DNA from: Enoplolaimus lenunculus
Lineage: Eukaryota; Nematoda; Enoplea; Enoplida; Thoracostomopsidae
Assembly: GCA_030248215.1 (NCBI GenBank)
Contig: JASANG010002241.1
Location: 248,001 to 312,000, forward strand
Direction: 5' to 3'
Length of the DNA stretch: 64,000 bases
Under the pieces are notes generated by a model, which searched no databases, was not told the DNA's origin, and saw only the letters and a list, made by a program, of their open reading frames with translations. This document shows, piece after piece, positions 24,556-35,722 of the stretch (position 1 is its first letter; each line of letters begins with the position of its first letter). The translations under genes and the position numbers were made by a program.

Positions 24556-27500
24556 CGTCGTCGTCGTTGTTGTTGTTGTTTGCGTCGTCGTCGTCGTTGT
24601 TGTTGTTGTTGTCCCATTTTCCCAGCGAAAATTTGCAGCTGTAGCGTTTTCTCATTTACCCAAAACATACCTGACCCGCTTTCCTGTTTTCCCAGCGAAA
24701 ATTGCAGCTGTCCCATTTTTCCATCTGCCCGTAATACTGTCGGTAGGAGAACATGAATTCACCCCGATTACACTCCTGTGTCTTGCTGTCCCGCGGGATA
24801 ACGGGACGCCCCTAAAACGTTGGCCGTTACTTCTATGCTGTAGTCTACTATAAACACCTATCCAAAAAATTTTGGTCAAAAAGTTTTACATAGTATACGT
24901 CATTCGATGCAGCTTGCATAGCTGAGTCAAATGGTGCTAGATTTTCCGTAATTAGACGATTGGTTTACGAACTGTGGTAAAGATTTGGCGCCGTCGTCCT
25001 AAATCATTGACAGCGCGCCAAATCAGTTATTTGACAATAACTCGTCAGCCAATTGTCTGATTGAGAAAATATTTAACACCGTTGTACTCAGCTCCACAAT
25101 CTACGTCGAAAGGTATGTGATTGGTCAAATGTTTTGACAAATTTTTTTTGGTGTTGGAGCTTGAGATCTTAAAAATTCGAATTTTTCTAAAATTCAAATT
25201 GAGGCGTGAAATGATCATGGGAGGTCATGAGAAGCTTAGATATACAAAAACTATCAAAATCGAACCACTTCGTGCAAACGCGGGCTGGGGTGATTGCGAA
25301 AGAGACCCGAAAGTTATATCTTTTTGTCACATGTTGTTATTTGTTATTTATCTGTTGTAGAGATGTTATCCGAGTGTGGATTTATAACCATTCCTGGTCA
25401 TACTATGTATCATAGTAAGTTTTGCGGTCCAACTAAAACATAGTAGTCTTTCAGAGCATATATAGGTAGAACAGGTCACTTCCAATTTCGCGGTTATTAA
25501 TTTTCCAATTCCCCAAAATCACAATTTTTCTGGTAATATCTAACTTTCCTTATGAAATCGGAACATCTTGGGAAAATGAGAATGGGCTTTTAGGCTGAGA
25601 CTTAAGTTCATACTCAGTCATGTAATATTCAGATGTTTAGGTTCCGGCTCACGTTTAGGCTTACGCTTGAGCCTAAGCTTAGACTAACGTTTACGTGTTG
25701 GCTTAGGCTTGGGCGTGGGCTTGAGTGGTTTATAGGCAGACGACAATTTGTACTCCCTCGCGCAAGAGAAACTTGAGAACATGGAAATATATTCTTTTAT
25801 TTTGTTTTCATAGGAGCAGTCGCCACAAGCCAGAAACCCCTCGCTAAGCAATTCTTGAACAATATTTTTTAAGCATAAGAATCACTTATTGGTCGCGTGG
25901 GGCGGTTTAGCCTCTATCTTGCTTATTCTTCTTAAAAATTGCTTGGGGTTCATGAGGTCGGCCTTGCATGTATTCTATGGGCCAGCGCGCGTTGCGTTTA
26001 TGCCACAACGTTCTGCAGTTATTGCTATTTTTCCTATATATTTGCTGCTTGCCTTTCATTACCTTCAAATTTTTTCAGTGGTATATTTGCCGCCGTTTAC
26101 CTTCCGTTGATGTGCTGTGAAGGCGTACGCCGAAAAGTTCCATTAAACTTTATTTTGCTTCTAATTGTGGTACGTTGATACTAGGATACGTTTGGCTAAA
26201 GCCAGGGTTGGTTTTTTCGAAAAACTTGAATCGACCGGAATAAAACGGTTTTTCCGTTTTTCGATGAAGACGGAACAACCAAAAATCATGTACTATTAAT
26301 ATGCTTCGCAAAGTGCAAAAACGGTGATGGATAATTTGACTATTGAAAAAATGACACATTTGATAACACATGATGATAAAGCACACTGCTCACCCTACAC
26401 AGTTGTCATATAAGTACCTAAAAAAGGTGCATATGCCAGCTATAAGGTGCTACAAACTTTCGCAATTGAGTCCGGTAAACAAATTTGCAAACAGAATTTG
26501 CAGTTTTATCGATATAAAAAATGAAAAATGAAATTAATCAGAAATTAGACTTCGAACTGAACACTGCATATATCTGCAATAAATATTGCACCAAGAACAA
26601 ACAAATAACCTCAAATAGATATAGCAGATCAATCACTTTGGGACTTAAGAAGTATACAGTAGCAGGGATGCAACTGGAATGACGGTTTGACTAGAAAACC
26701 ATTTGTATACCATACTTGTTAGCACCGTAGGCTACTGGGGCGATAGGAGACACAACTCTATTCACTTTGTGTCCGCCGCTGAGGAGCCGCTGTTGCTTTA
26801 GTAAAGTGCCGTTGAATTGTAAACACGTGTTTCCCTGGTTTTTCCCGATGTTTAAGAGAGACGTGCATCAGAGTTTCCTCCTACCGGCGGATCAAAAGAG
26901 AAAACTAGCTTTTGTATTTAAAGGTTTAGCACTAAAGTGACATAGGGTTTCTGGCTCGCTTCGCTCGCGAGTACTTCCACCATACCTCGTGGGTCCCCCA
27001 TTTTAGAGTTTCTTGGATCCGTGACTGATTCCACCCCAGTAAATCAGCCTTCGCGATGAGCAGAGCATGAGAAAAACCAATTTCTTACGGTTTCCGCTAT
27101 GTTTTGTTGTTGTTTTGCGAACAGCAAATCTGACGCGCTATGTTGTTCTTTTCAAGCTCTATGCAAAAAGAACTTTAGCGAAAATTGTCTGTCAGAACCA
27201 AAAATAACTTGTATGCAAATTTCTAGACGGGCATGTTGTAGTAAAGGCGGTACATAGAGCCATTATAGCGAAAATTTTGCATAGCTGCGTAGCTCAGATT
27301 TTGGAGCAGCGGACTGGTAATCCGTACGTCATTGGTTTCAGCCTCACCGCAGCGGCAGCAAAATTTCCCTGAACAACTCTATATGGCACTGCTTAACTTA
27401 GAATAATTATTCTCATGAGCTAAGCCAGGATTATGGAATAAGGGCTGATTCGTGGGGTTCTTACGTTAAATCCTGATACCGAGACTGAAAGCGTTGAACA

Positions 27501-30500
27501 AAAAGCCAAAGAGGGATTTGCCATTTACGGACCCTAATCATGGATATATACTACTGATTCAGATTCAAAATAGGGACGACCCCCGACTCATAATACCATC
27601 TCCCTTCGGGTCACTACAGTATATCTGTTTTGCAGACGTTGTCAATAGCGTACATGACTGCAACAATATCATGGTAAGTACAATATAGAGCTTCTTCAGT
27701 GTATATGTCGAATTACTCAACAAGTTCAATGTAGTATTTTACTTCAATTAGAGATGAAAATTCAACATTTTTTCGGAACGGTAGGTCATTTTTGGTATAG
27801 AAATTTGCTCGGGGTACATGTTTTGATCATACTTTGAAAACTGTTTATGGTTCTGTAGTTTCAACGTTTGAATCAAATTGTCGATTTTCTCTGTATCATT
27901 CAAATTCGAAACAAATGACATTTTTACATATATCACATTTTTGCCTGAAATGCTATATTTCCGTTAAAATACAGCCGGTTTGATATTGCACCTCCACTGC
28001 AGTCTGTTAACCGTTTTCAAAATTGTCCTCTTAAGTTAGACGCACGATTGTGTTTAGTTGCCGCAAGTATAGCGATCCATAACCTGTGTTTAGCCAGCCA
28101 TTCAAAATATCCAATGACGTGAAAAAAACTTCCAGCGATCGCGTTTTAACCATTTTCAACACAAAATTTTAAAAATACTTACTCAGAAGCGTGCTCTAAA
28201 CCAGATAGTGGAATATAAAGGTTATAGATGTTCGTCACAAGGACTACGAACCAATGATTTTCTGGTTTTAGTACATACGATACTAACATTGTTGTGATTG
28301 GTATGGGAATTACTGTTGGAAGCTGTATCGGCGTTGCACTTTTTGCCATTAACACAAAGGTCAGCATTAAAATACTAATAATGAACCAAAACGGAAACCC
28401 TCGAAAAACTGGTCCTCAACAACGGAGCAGAGTGAGGGAGCGTCCCGTCCTACAAACTGCTTCGTTCCCCTTGGCTGACAATGTTTTATGCTGCATTACA
28501 AAATATGGCCATAAGGAGCAAACTATTTTTCCGCGGGACTATAATATAATACGCTTAAGCTTTCGATAAAACTGTTTTCGTTCAAACTGAAAACATTTCT
28601 TGCCGCAGTCTACTAAAAAATCATCGCTGTGGGACCATGGGAAAGCGATCTGGACGTACTACTAATTATCCAATATATAAAACCAATATCTTACTAGAAA
28701 AAATGCTCAGCACTTGAGCAGCAAGGGATATGTTTCATATTCCTATTAAAAGTATGGTAAACTAGATCAGCACATTCGCTTGATGTAACCTGGAAAAGTA
28801 TTAAGAAACAATAGCGGCCAAAATCATGTTAATTATTAATTTTTCTGAAACATCTGCGGACAGCAAATCTATTTCTAACATTGAAGTTTTTGGCAGGATT
28901 TGTTAGGAATTTTCAGAAATTCGTTAGGGTCGCAGAGACATGGCTATTGCGATTCGTTTTGTGACGTCTGTTTAAGAAAGTATCTAGCAAAATTGGTCAT
29001 CAAAACTCTAACAGCCATTATGTCGCCACACAATGCTCTTATGAAATTCAATTAACTATGGTAATACAACGCTATAGGTAAATTTAATACGTTTTGTAGA
29101 GAACTTCAATATACATTCATGGATTCCAAGCTAAATCTGTCTACATTTCAGAAATAATTTCGCTTTGCAATCAAGAAAAGCATTTGTTTCTTACAAAAAG
29201 AAAATTACAGAAATTTTGCTGTCCGCAATATGTTTCAGAAAAATTAATAGTTAACATGATTTTGGACGCTATTGTTTCTTAATACTTTTCCAGGTTACAT
29301 CAAGCGAATGTGCTGATCTAGTTTACCATACTTTTAATAGGAATATGAAACATATCCCTTGCTGCTCAAGTGCTGAGCATTTTTTCTAGTTTCAACCGCT
29401 TTACCAAGCTGCTGCATTAATCCATGGGGGTGACATCGTCCGTTGCGGTGAAGCTAACCGTTTGTGTGAAACCAACCCTTGGGCTGAAACCGATCGTTGA
29501 GGGGAAACCAGCCGTTAGGGTGAAACCAACCTCTGAGGCAAAATTAACCGCTGGGGTGAAATTAACCGCTGGGGTGAAACGAGCCCCTGGGGTGAAACGA
29601 ACCTTTGGGGCAAAACCAACCGTTGAGGTGAAACCAACCGTTGGGGTAAAACCAACCGTTGGGGTGAAACCAATCGTTGGGGTGAAACCAACCGTTGGGG
29701 TGAAATCAACCGTTGGGGTGAAATCAACCGTTGGGCTGAAACCAACCGTTGGGGTGAAACCGACCGTTGGGGTGAAACCAACCGTTGGGGTGAAGCCAAC
29801 CGTTGAGGTGAAGCCAACCGTTGAGGTGAAACCAACCGTTGTGGCAAAACCGATGGTTGGGGTGAAACCAACCGTTGGGGTGAAACCGACCGTTGGGGTG
29901 AAACCGACCGTTGGGGTGAAACCGACCGTTGGGATGAAACCGACCGTTGGGGTGAAACCAATGGTTAGGGTGAAACCAACCGTTGGGGCAAAACCGATCG
30001 TTGGGGTGAAACCAACCGTTGGGGTAAAACGAACTGTTGGGGTGAAACCAACCGTTGGGGTGAAACCGACTGTTAGGGTGAAACCAACCGTTGGGGTGAG
30101 GGGTGAAGCCAACCGTTGAGGTGAAACCAACCGTTGGGGTGAAACCAACCGTTGGGGTAAAACCAACCGTTGGGGTAAAACCAACCGTTGGGGTGAAACC
30201 AACCGTTGGGGTGAAACCGACCGTTGGGATGAAACCGACCGTTGCGGGTGAAACCGACCGTTGGGATGAAACCGACCGTTGGGGTGAAACCAATGCTTAG
30301 GGTGAAACCAATCGTTGGGGTAAAACCAATCGTTGGGGTGAAACCAACCGTTGGGGTGAAACCAACCGTTGGGGTGAAACCAACCGTTGGGGTGAAGCCG
30401 ACCGTTGAGGTGAAGCCAACCGTTGGGGCAAAACCGATCGTTGGGGTGAAACCAACCGTTGGGGTAAAACGAACCGTTGGGGTGAAACCAATCGTTGACG

Positions 30501-33500
30501 TGAAACCAACCGTTGGGGTGAAACCGACCGTTGCGGGTAAAACCGACCGTTGGGATGAAACCGACCGTTGGGGTGAAACCAATGGTTAGGGTGAAACCAA
30601 TCGTTGAGGTAAAACCAATCGTTGGGGTGAAACCAACCGTTGACGTGAAACCAACCGTTGGGGTGAAACCGACCGTTGGAGTGAAACCAACCGTTGGGGT
30701 GAAGCCGACCGTTGAGGTGAAGCCAACCGTTGGGGTGAAACCAACCGTTGGGGTGAAATCAACCGTTGGGCTGAAACCAACCGTTGGGGTGAAACCGACC
30801 GTTGGGGTGAAACCAACCGTTGGGGTGAAGCCAACCGTTGAGGTGAAGCCAACCGTTGAGGTGAAACCAACCGTTGTGGCAAAACCGATCGTTGGGGTGA
30901 AACCAACCGTTGGGGTGAAACCGACCGTTGGGGTGAAACCGACCGTTGGGGTGAAACCGACCGTTGGGATGAAACCGACCGTTGGGGTGAAACCAATGGT
31001 TAGGGTGAAACCAACCGTTGGGGCAAAACCGATCGTTGGGGTGAAACCAACCGTTGGGGTAAAACGAACTGTTGGGGTGAAACCAACCGTTGGGGTGAAA
31101 CCGACTGTTAGGGTGAAACCAACCGTTGGGGTGAGGGGTGAAGCCAACCGTTGAGGTGAAACCAACCGTTGGGGTGAAACCAACCGTTGGGGTAAAACCA
31201 ACCGTTGGGGTAAAACCAACCGTTGGGGTGAAACCAACCGTTGGGGTGAAACCGACCGTTGGGATGAAACCGACCGTTGCGGGTGAAACCGACCGTTGGG
31301 ATGAAACCGACCGTTGGGGTGAAACCAATGCTTAGGGTGAAACCAATCGTTGGGGTAAAACCAATCGTTGGGGTGAAACCAACCGTTGACGTGAAACCAA
31401 CCGTTGGGGTGAAACCGACCGTTGGGGTGAAACCAACCGTTGGGGTGAAGCCGACCGTTGAGGTGAAGCCAACCGTTGGGGCAAAACCGATCGTTGGGGT
31501 GAAACCAACCGTTGGGGTAAAACGAACCGTTGGGGTGAAACCAACCGTTGACGTGAAACCAACCGTTGGGGTGAAACCGACCGTTGCGGGTAAAACCGAC
31601 CGTTGGGATGAAACCGACCGTTGGGGTGAAACCAATGGTTAGGGTGAAACCAATCGTTGGGGTAAAACCAATCGTTGGGGTGAAACCAACCGTTGACGTG
31701 AAACCAACCGTTGGGGTGAAACCGACCGTTGGGGTGAAACCAACCGTTGGGGTGAAGCCGACCGTTGAGGTGAAGCCAACCGTTGAGGTGAAACCAACCG
31801 TTGGAGCAAAACCGATCGTTGGGGTGAAACCAACCGTTGGGGTAAAACGAACCGTTGGGGTGAAACCAACCGTTGACGTGAAACCAACCGTTGGGGTGAA
31901 ACCGACCGTTGGGGTGAAATCAACCGTTGGGGTGAAGCCAACCGTTGAGGTGAAGCCAACCGTTGAAGTGAAACCAACCGTTGGGGCAAAACCGATCGTT
32001 GGGTGAAACCAACCGTTGGGGTAAAACGAACCGTTGGGGTGAAACCAACCGTTGGGGTGAAACCGACTGTTAGGGTGAAACCAACCGTTGGGGTGAGGGG
32101 TGAAGCCAACCGTTGAGGTGAAACCAACCGTTGGGGTGAAACCAACCGTTGGGGTAAAACCAACCGTTGGGGTAAAACCAACCGTTGGGGTGAAACCAAC
32201 CGTTGGGGTGAAACCGACTGTTGGGGTGAAACCAACCGTTGGGGTAAAACCAACCGTTGGGGTGGAACCGACTGTTGGGGTGAAACCATCCGTTGGGGTG
32301 AAATCATCCGTTGGGGTGAAGCCAACCGTTGGGGTGAAACCAACCGTTGAGCTGAAACCAACCGTTGGGGCAAAACCAACCGTTGGAGTGAAACCAACCG
32401 TTGGGGCAAAACCAACCGTTGGGGTGAAACCAACCGTTGGGGTGAAGCCAACCGTTGGGGTGAAACCAAACGTTGGGGTGAAACCAACCGTTGGGGTGAA
32501 ACCAACCGTTGGGGTGAAACCAACCGTTGGGGTGAAACCACCCGTTGGGGTGAAACCGACTGTTGGGGTGAAACCAACCGTTGGGGTGAACCGACTGTTG
32601 GGGTGAAACCAACCGTTGGGGTGAAACCAACCGTAACCTCTATAAAGTGGTGAAAGTTATAATCGTAAAATTACATAGCTAACGTGTAAAAAGTGTTGAA
32701 CCAAAATGAGAAATTTCGTGCACTTTCTGTAAGGAGTTTTTTGACCGTAACTATTGAAGACCACACTGGTTTGCAAAATCCTTTGGCACAAATATTCCTA
32801 CAGTCCCTGATTACATATTTAAGCATCATTCATGTTCGACATAAATTGCTTTTGTAAAAGACATGAGTCCATTTTGTCGCTTTCAGCTTTAACTCAGCCT
32901 CTTGGATCGCAATTAGAATAAGAATCTATCAATGATTTGTTTACTGAATATTTTGTGTTCCCAAGGTCGCCATGAAACACGAAACATTAGTCAAAAGTGA
33001 AACAAACTACACATCAGTCTACGCAGCTTCTCCCAGTTGAGTTAAGCAACGGCGTTAAATTTTATGCATTAAATCTATTGGCTAAAGCATTATGAACATA
33101 CTGATATTTGGCGCCGTCCAACTGGGGCAACCTGGAAGACGTTTTGTCCCTATTACAATAGCGGGTAGCATTTTGTGTGCACGTTTTTATTCGCTATCAA
33201 ATTCAAATCCTGATGTGACATTCGCTGTTTGTTCTGGAATATCACATGATATTCGAAATGGTGTCTGTCAATATCATATGACATATTTGAAAATGTCTGC
33301 AAGGTTGTGGTAAACTAGCCTGAATGTCCTGTAGCAGGAATGTGCGATCTTGGTTAAAAATGAGACCGAGACTGAAACCGAGACTTGACAACCGAGACCT
33401 GCCCTGAAATGTCTCGGTCTCAATCAAGTTTTGGTCATCATCGATAAAAATTAAAATTTTCAAAATAAATTATTTCCAATGGATTTTTTGTAATTTTTTG

Positions 33501-34747
33501 TGTTTTTCAGTTTTTGTGTTTTTAAGGATTTCTGATCATAATTATTGCGTAACTGTTAAAATTCACAGATTCACAGTGAAATTTTATTCATCAGGCATGC
33601 TTCGCTTCAACAATACAGCGATACATTTTCCGCCACTTCTGGCCTCGGCTGCAAACCACCGCAAGACTCAACAAACCGAAACCGAGTTCGAGCCCTGCCA
33701 AATACCGAGACTGAGACAGAAGTATCCCACCCCTCTCCTATGGAATGTCATGCGATACTAAACTTTGAAACTTTACTTGTTTGTATTTTATATATGTTTA
33801 GGGAAAATTTTCACCAGAAACACAAAAATAGAAACTTATTCAACATTCGTTCGTTATAAATGCTACAATATTTGAATTTATACTGTTTAATTATACGCGC
33901 AAATTACATTGTCCTGCATAATATCATGTGATATTTGGTAGAATTTTGGAATGTCATATTATATTCGCATAAATGTCCAGTGATATATGTGACATATATG
34001 GCAATTAGTATACAAGGATCACTTGAGATCATGCCATTGTAAGCCAATGACGTGTGGCATTTGCATTTTGTCGTCATATCCGCTATTTAGATTATATACA
34101 TTTTATATTGATGTCAAATCAACATCGGACAAATCGTGTTCGGAATTGCCCCAGTTATATCGTGAACCCCGCACAAATCGCTAGCAGTGCGCCAATTAGG
34201 TTATTCGACCATAACTCAGTAGCCAATTGGCGAATTTCAGAAAACTCAACATTATTCGATTAAGTTTTTTATAGTGCGGGGAATGCTACAGAATGTCTAG
34301 CTTTTTGACAAAAATGGTTTACAGGTCCCGTGTCTGGTGAACCTTGGGAACCACAAAAATTCAACTTTTCAAAAATTCAATTCCGGCAAAAATTTACCGA
34401 AACCAGAAGGTGAGGAAACGCTAGAACCGGAATTCTAGTTGCACCCTGATATATTTTACAAATTTAAGGTAGACTTTACATCATGCTACGGAATATTCTT
34501 TCTGCTGTTTCTGGTATTGTTTCTCTTCGGAATTTTCGCTGCAATATTTCGAAGTCTGAACGCAGTCTACGGTGGATTAATGGCATTGTTATTTATGGGC
34601 TTTCTAGCCGCCGATATTCAATTACTAATGGGTGGAAAACGAATGGAAGTCAATCCCGAAGATTATATATTCATAACACTTCAGTTATTCATGGACATCA
34701 TAATCATATTCGAGTACGTTCTACGTGCTCTAGGAGGTAACCGATAA
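19349..34747 (+). CDS. LFG: lifeguard/TMBIM (BAX inhibitor-1 family) membrane protein, complete, 8 exons
   Basis: Exons: 19349-19388, 20402-20619, 23812-23876, 25361-25414, 26079-26169, 27636-27673, 28272-28359, 34469-34747. All are GT-AG, phases agree, product 290 aa. The N-terminus is cytosolic and proline-rich, starting MEEDPPPYNPAW with a PPPY motif (possible WW-domain ligand). Membrane segments are VFGLLSIMLLIVGGTITTF, GIFAAVYLPLMCC, LNFILLLIV-TLSIAYMTATIS, IVVIGMGITVGSCIGVALFA, GIFFLLFLVLFLFGIFAAI, GLMALLFMGFLAADIQLLMG and IFITLQLFMDIIIIFEYVL. DFTSC, PEDYIF and the Asp pair near the C-terminus are family marks. These proteins modulate ER/Golgi Ca2+ release and apoptosis. The proline-rich N-terminus points to GRINA/TMBIM1 rather than TMBIM4, but the exact paralogue is not settled. 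Introns are large and filled with repeats; two acceptors lie next to MITE ends. Confidence 0.92.
19431..19747. mobile_element. M2 hAT-like MITE in LFG intron 1
   Basis: CAGGGTGCAACAGGAAACTG at the left and TTCCGGTTGCACCCTG at the right form the M2 inverted ends, 317 bp apart. The flanks GTATACCT and ATACATAT agree poorly, so the duplication has decayed or is absent. Confidence 0.65.
20688..23467. mobile_element. 2.8 kb hAT-like inverted-repeat element in LFG intron 2
   Basis: The left end CTCCACAATTAAAACTGTG, then GGTGGAAAA, is inverted at the right end (TTTTCCACC, then TTTTTAATTGTGGAG). Flanks AATGCATC and CATGCATA share six of eight positions. The subterminal parts (20720-21130 and 22860-23440) are rich in AATTCCAATACACG-like units facing each other. 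No transposase frame was seen. A related fragment appears to lie at 13740-14090. Confidence 0.6.
23610..23720. other. GC-rich patch with a perfect short hairpin
   Basis: Within AT-rich intron 2, this patch contains CTGGCACCTACGTGCCAG, a 7 bp stem with a 4-base loop, inside unusually GC-rich DNA. It could be a repeat head or small RNA remnant; I do not recognise it. Confidence 0.3.
24040..24135. repeat. TTAGGC-like hexamer array in a small repeat
   Basis: About nine consecutive degenerate GGCTTA units run to AATACGCTTTAATC and end at GTTACGCCC. The same GTTACGCCC edge follows the hexamer patch at 11930, so the array seems part of a dispersed element rather than a telomere remnant. Confidence 0.6.
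24398..24813. mobile_element. MITE containing a (GTT)n microsatellite, LFG intron 3
   Basis: Ends of 31 bp match at about 28 positions: AGGGGCGTTCCGTTTTCCCG at the left and the complement of AGGGGCGTCCCGTTATCCCG at the right, each followed by GGACAGCAA. The length is 416 bp. The centre (24463-24612) is a long GTT/GTC trinucleotide run. The phrase TTTTCCCAGCGAAAATT occurs twice (24617, 24690). No clear target duplication was seen. Confidence 0.7.
24463..24612. repeat. (GTT)n / (AAC)n microsatellite with GTC interruptions
   Basis: About 50 trinucleotide units of TTG/GTT with blocks of GTC. They open long but meaningless frames (poly-V, poly-N, poly-Q, poly-L) in several phases. Confidence 0.95.
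24880..25110. repeat. dispersed repeat with inner palindrome GATTTGGCGC/GCGCCAAATC
   Basis: The block with CAATAACTCGTCAGCCAATT recurs degenerately at 34168-34262 (CCATAACTCAGTAGCCAATT). Ends were not defined. Confidence 0.4.
25445..25900. repeat. degenerate relative of the hAT-like element at 35723-37021
   Basis: It shares the TATAGGTAGAACAGG end, CCAATTTCGCGG/CCAATTCCCC runs and the GAAACTTGAGAACAT and AAGCAATTCTTG phrases with the 35.7-37.0 kb element. A TTAGGC-like patch lies at 25620-25725. LFG intron 4. Confidence 0.4.
27286..27358 (+). tRNA. tRNA-Thr(GGT)-like pseudogene
   Basis: The acceptor GCTGCGT pairs with CCGCAGC at six of seven positions, the D-stem GCTC/GAGC is perfect, and the anticodon stem GCGGA/TCCGT with loop CTGGTAA gives anticodon GGT. 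The T-arm is badly paired and lacks the TTCRA box B, so it is probably a tRNA pseudogene or SINE head. LFG intron 5. Confidence 0.4.
27500..27619. mobile_element. M1 MITE end fragment abutting the LFG exon 6 acceptor
   Basis: AAAATAGGGACGACCCCCGA and CCCTTCGGGTCACTACAG match M1. Its terminal TA (27620-27621) is 14 bp before the AG that opens exon 6. Confidence 0.6.
28694..29389. mobile_element. foldback element with arms of about 185 bp, LFG intron 7
   Basis: CTAGAAAAAATGCTCAGCAC and its complement bound 696 bp. The arms (28694-28880 and 29205-29389) match over nearly their whole length, including GGTAAACTAGATCAGCACAT and AGAAACAATAGCG. The loop has no coding frame. The self-complementary CTAG at both edges prevents a firm target site call. 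Confidence 0.8.
29432..32633. repeat. 3.2 kb minisatellite of an 18 bp unit, LFG intron 7
   Basis: About 178 copies of a unit close to GTTGGGGTGAAACCAACC. Because 18 is divisible by three and five of six frames of the unit lack a stop, it creates open frames up to 606 codons (hexapeptides VGVKPT, PTVGFT, PQRLVS, PNGWFH). These are artefacts: the array lies inside an intron whose flanking exons join in phase. Occasional 17, 19 or 24 bp units shift the frame. Blocks repeat with a period near 1,035 bp. Confidence 0.97.
33104..34176. mobile_element. degenerate relative of the Harbinger-type MITE at 12265
   Basis: The left side reads ACTGGGGCAACCTGG, then GTTTTGTCCCTATTA, and the right end CCCCAGTTATATCGTGAACC, then CCGCA, as in the 12.3-12.9 kb element. 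Palindromic ATATCATGTGATATT phrases recur (33240, 33925). Exact edges are uncertain. Confidence 0.45.
34312..34448. mobile_element. M2 MITE end abutting the LFG exon 8 acceptor
   Basis: AAAATTTACCGAAACCAGAA and CTAGTTGCACCCTG are the right half of an M2 element. The end lies 20 bp before exon 8. Confidence 0.55.
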
Positions 34748-35134
34748 TTGTTCTATTCATGCCATAAAATTTCAGTTGTTGAGCATCTGTACACACTGAA
34801 TATGTTTAACTCTACAAACACACTGCTACCACGGTGCAAACTGAGGTTTGACTCCGTTCTGGTAATAAATGATCTCCGGGTCCGGTAGAATTTTTGTCGG
34901 AGGTACCGGCCTTGATTTTGCGTTTTTTAGGTTTGCCTCAATTTTTGTTTTTCAAGCACTATATTAACTTGTTGCTCTAAGGGAAGGACCCTGACCCACA
35001 ACCTGATTGCTATGATCGTAAATCATGCAATTCTAAAAATTGTTTATTATGCAACTGTTTCAGTGCTGGATATTCACTTAAGAAGATTTCACTATAAAAA
35101 TTCCTGAAGAGAAAAATTGTAAGGTATTAAGCGC

Positions 35135-35379
35135 CAGGGTACAACCGGAGGTCTGCCTCCGGCTCCGGTAGAATTTTTGCCGGAGGTTCCGGGAATTTCG
35201 GTAGTAAAATTTTGCATAATATTGCAAAATTTAGCTATTTAAAGAACATATATATTGCAGATATTGGCTAAAATTAACTAATTAACCATCATTTTTACTA
35301 CTTAATTTTGCCTCACCTCCGGCTCCGGCAAGTTTCGTTGACCTCCTGCTCCGGTTTTTTCACCACCGGTTGCACCCTG
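35135..35379. mobile_element. M2 hAT-like MITE
   Basis: A 245 bp element with ends CAGGGTACAACCGGAGG and CCACCGGTTGCACCCTG. Flanks TTAAGCGC and GTACGCGC agree at six of eight positions, consistent with an old 8 bp duplication. Confidence 0.7.
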
Positions 35380-35722
35380 GTACGCGCCTACAATTTCATT
35401 ACAAAAACATTTCTGACGAGATGGCGCACACCGCCCTGCTCCGCCCTTTCTCGATCCGTTAGTTTTCGCTTTCTCACTAGTAGTGATGGGCATCGGATAT
35501 TTTTTCATATCCGAATGTCCGGCAATTCTTGCCGGATATTTATCCGGATATCCCAAATGAAATTTTCTATTTCGGATATCCGAAATGAAATTTTCTATTT
35601 CAGATATCCGAAACTCGATTGTGTTTTTTGAGTTTCCGAACTTCAATTTTCGTTTCTAAAGCACTTGTTTTAATTTGTTGCTCTAAAGGAAGTAACCTGA
35701 CCTTCAAGCAAAATGATATGAG

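Noticed and set aside
24324-24853. Frames rich in poly-V, poly-L, poly-C, poly-N and poly-Q
   Set aside because: All come from the (GTT)n microsatellite within a MITE.
27286-27358. Functional tRNA-Thr gene
   Set aside because: The T-arm does not pair and box B is lost; kept only as a tRNA-like pseudogene.
29417-32630. Open frames of 606, 312, 231 and 207 codons with hexapeptide repeats
   Set aside because: They exist in five of six frames because the repeat unit is 18 bp without stops, and they lie inside an LFG intron whose exons join in phase.
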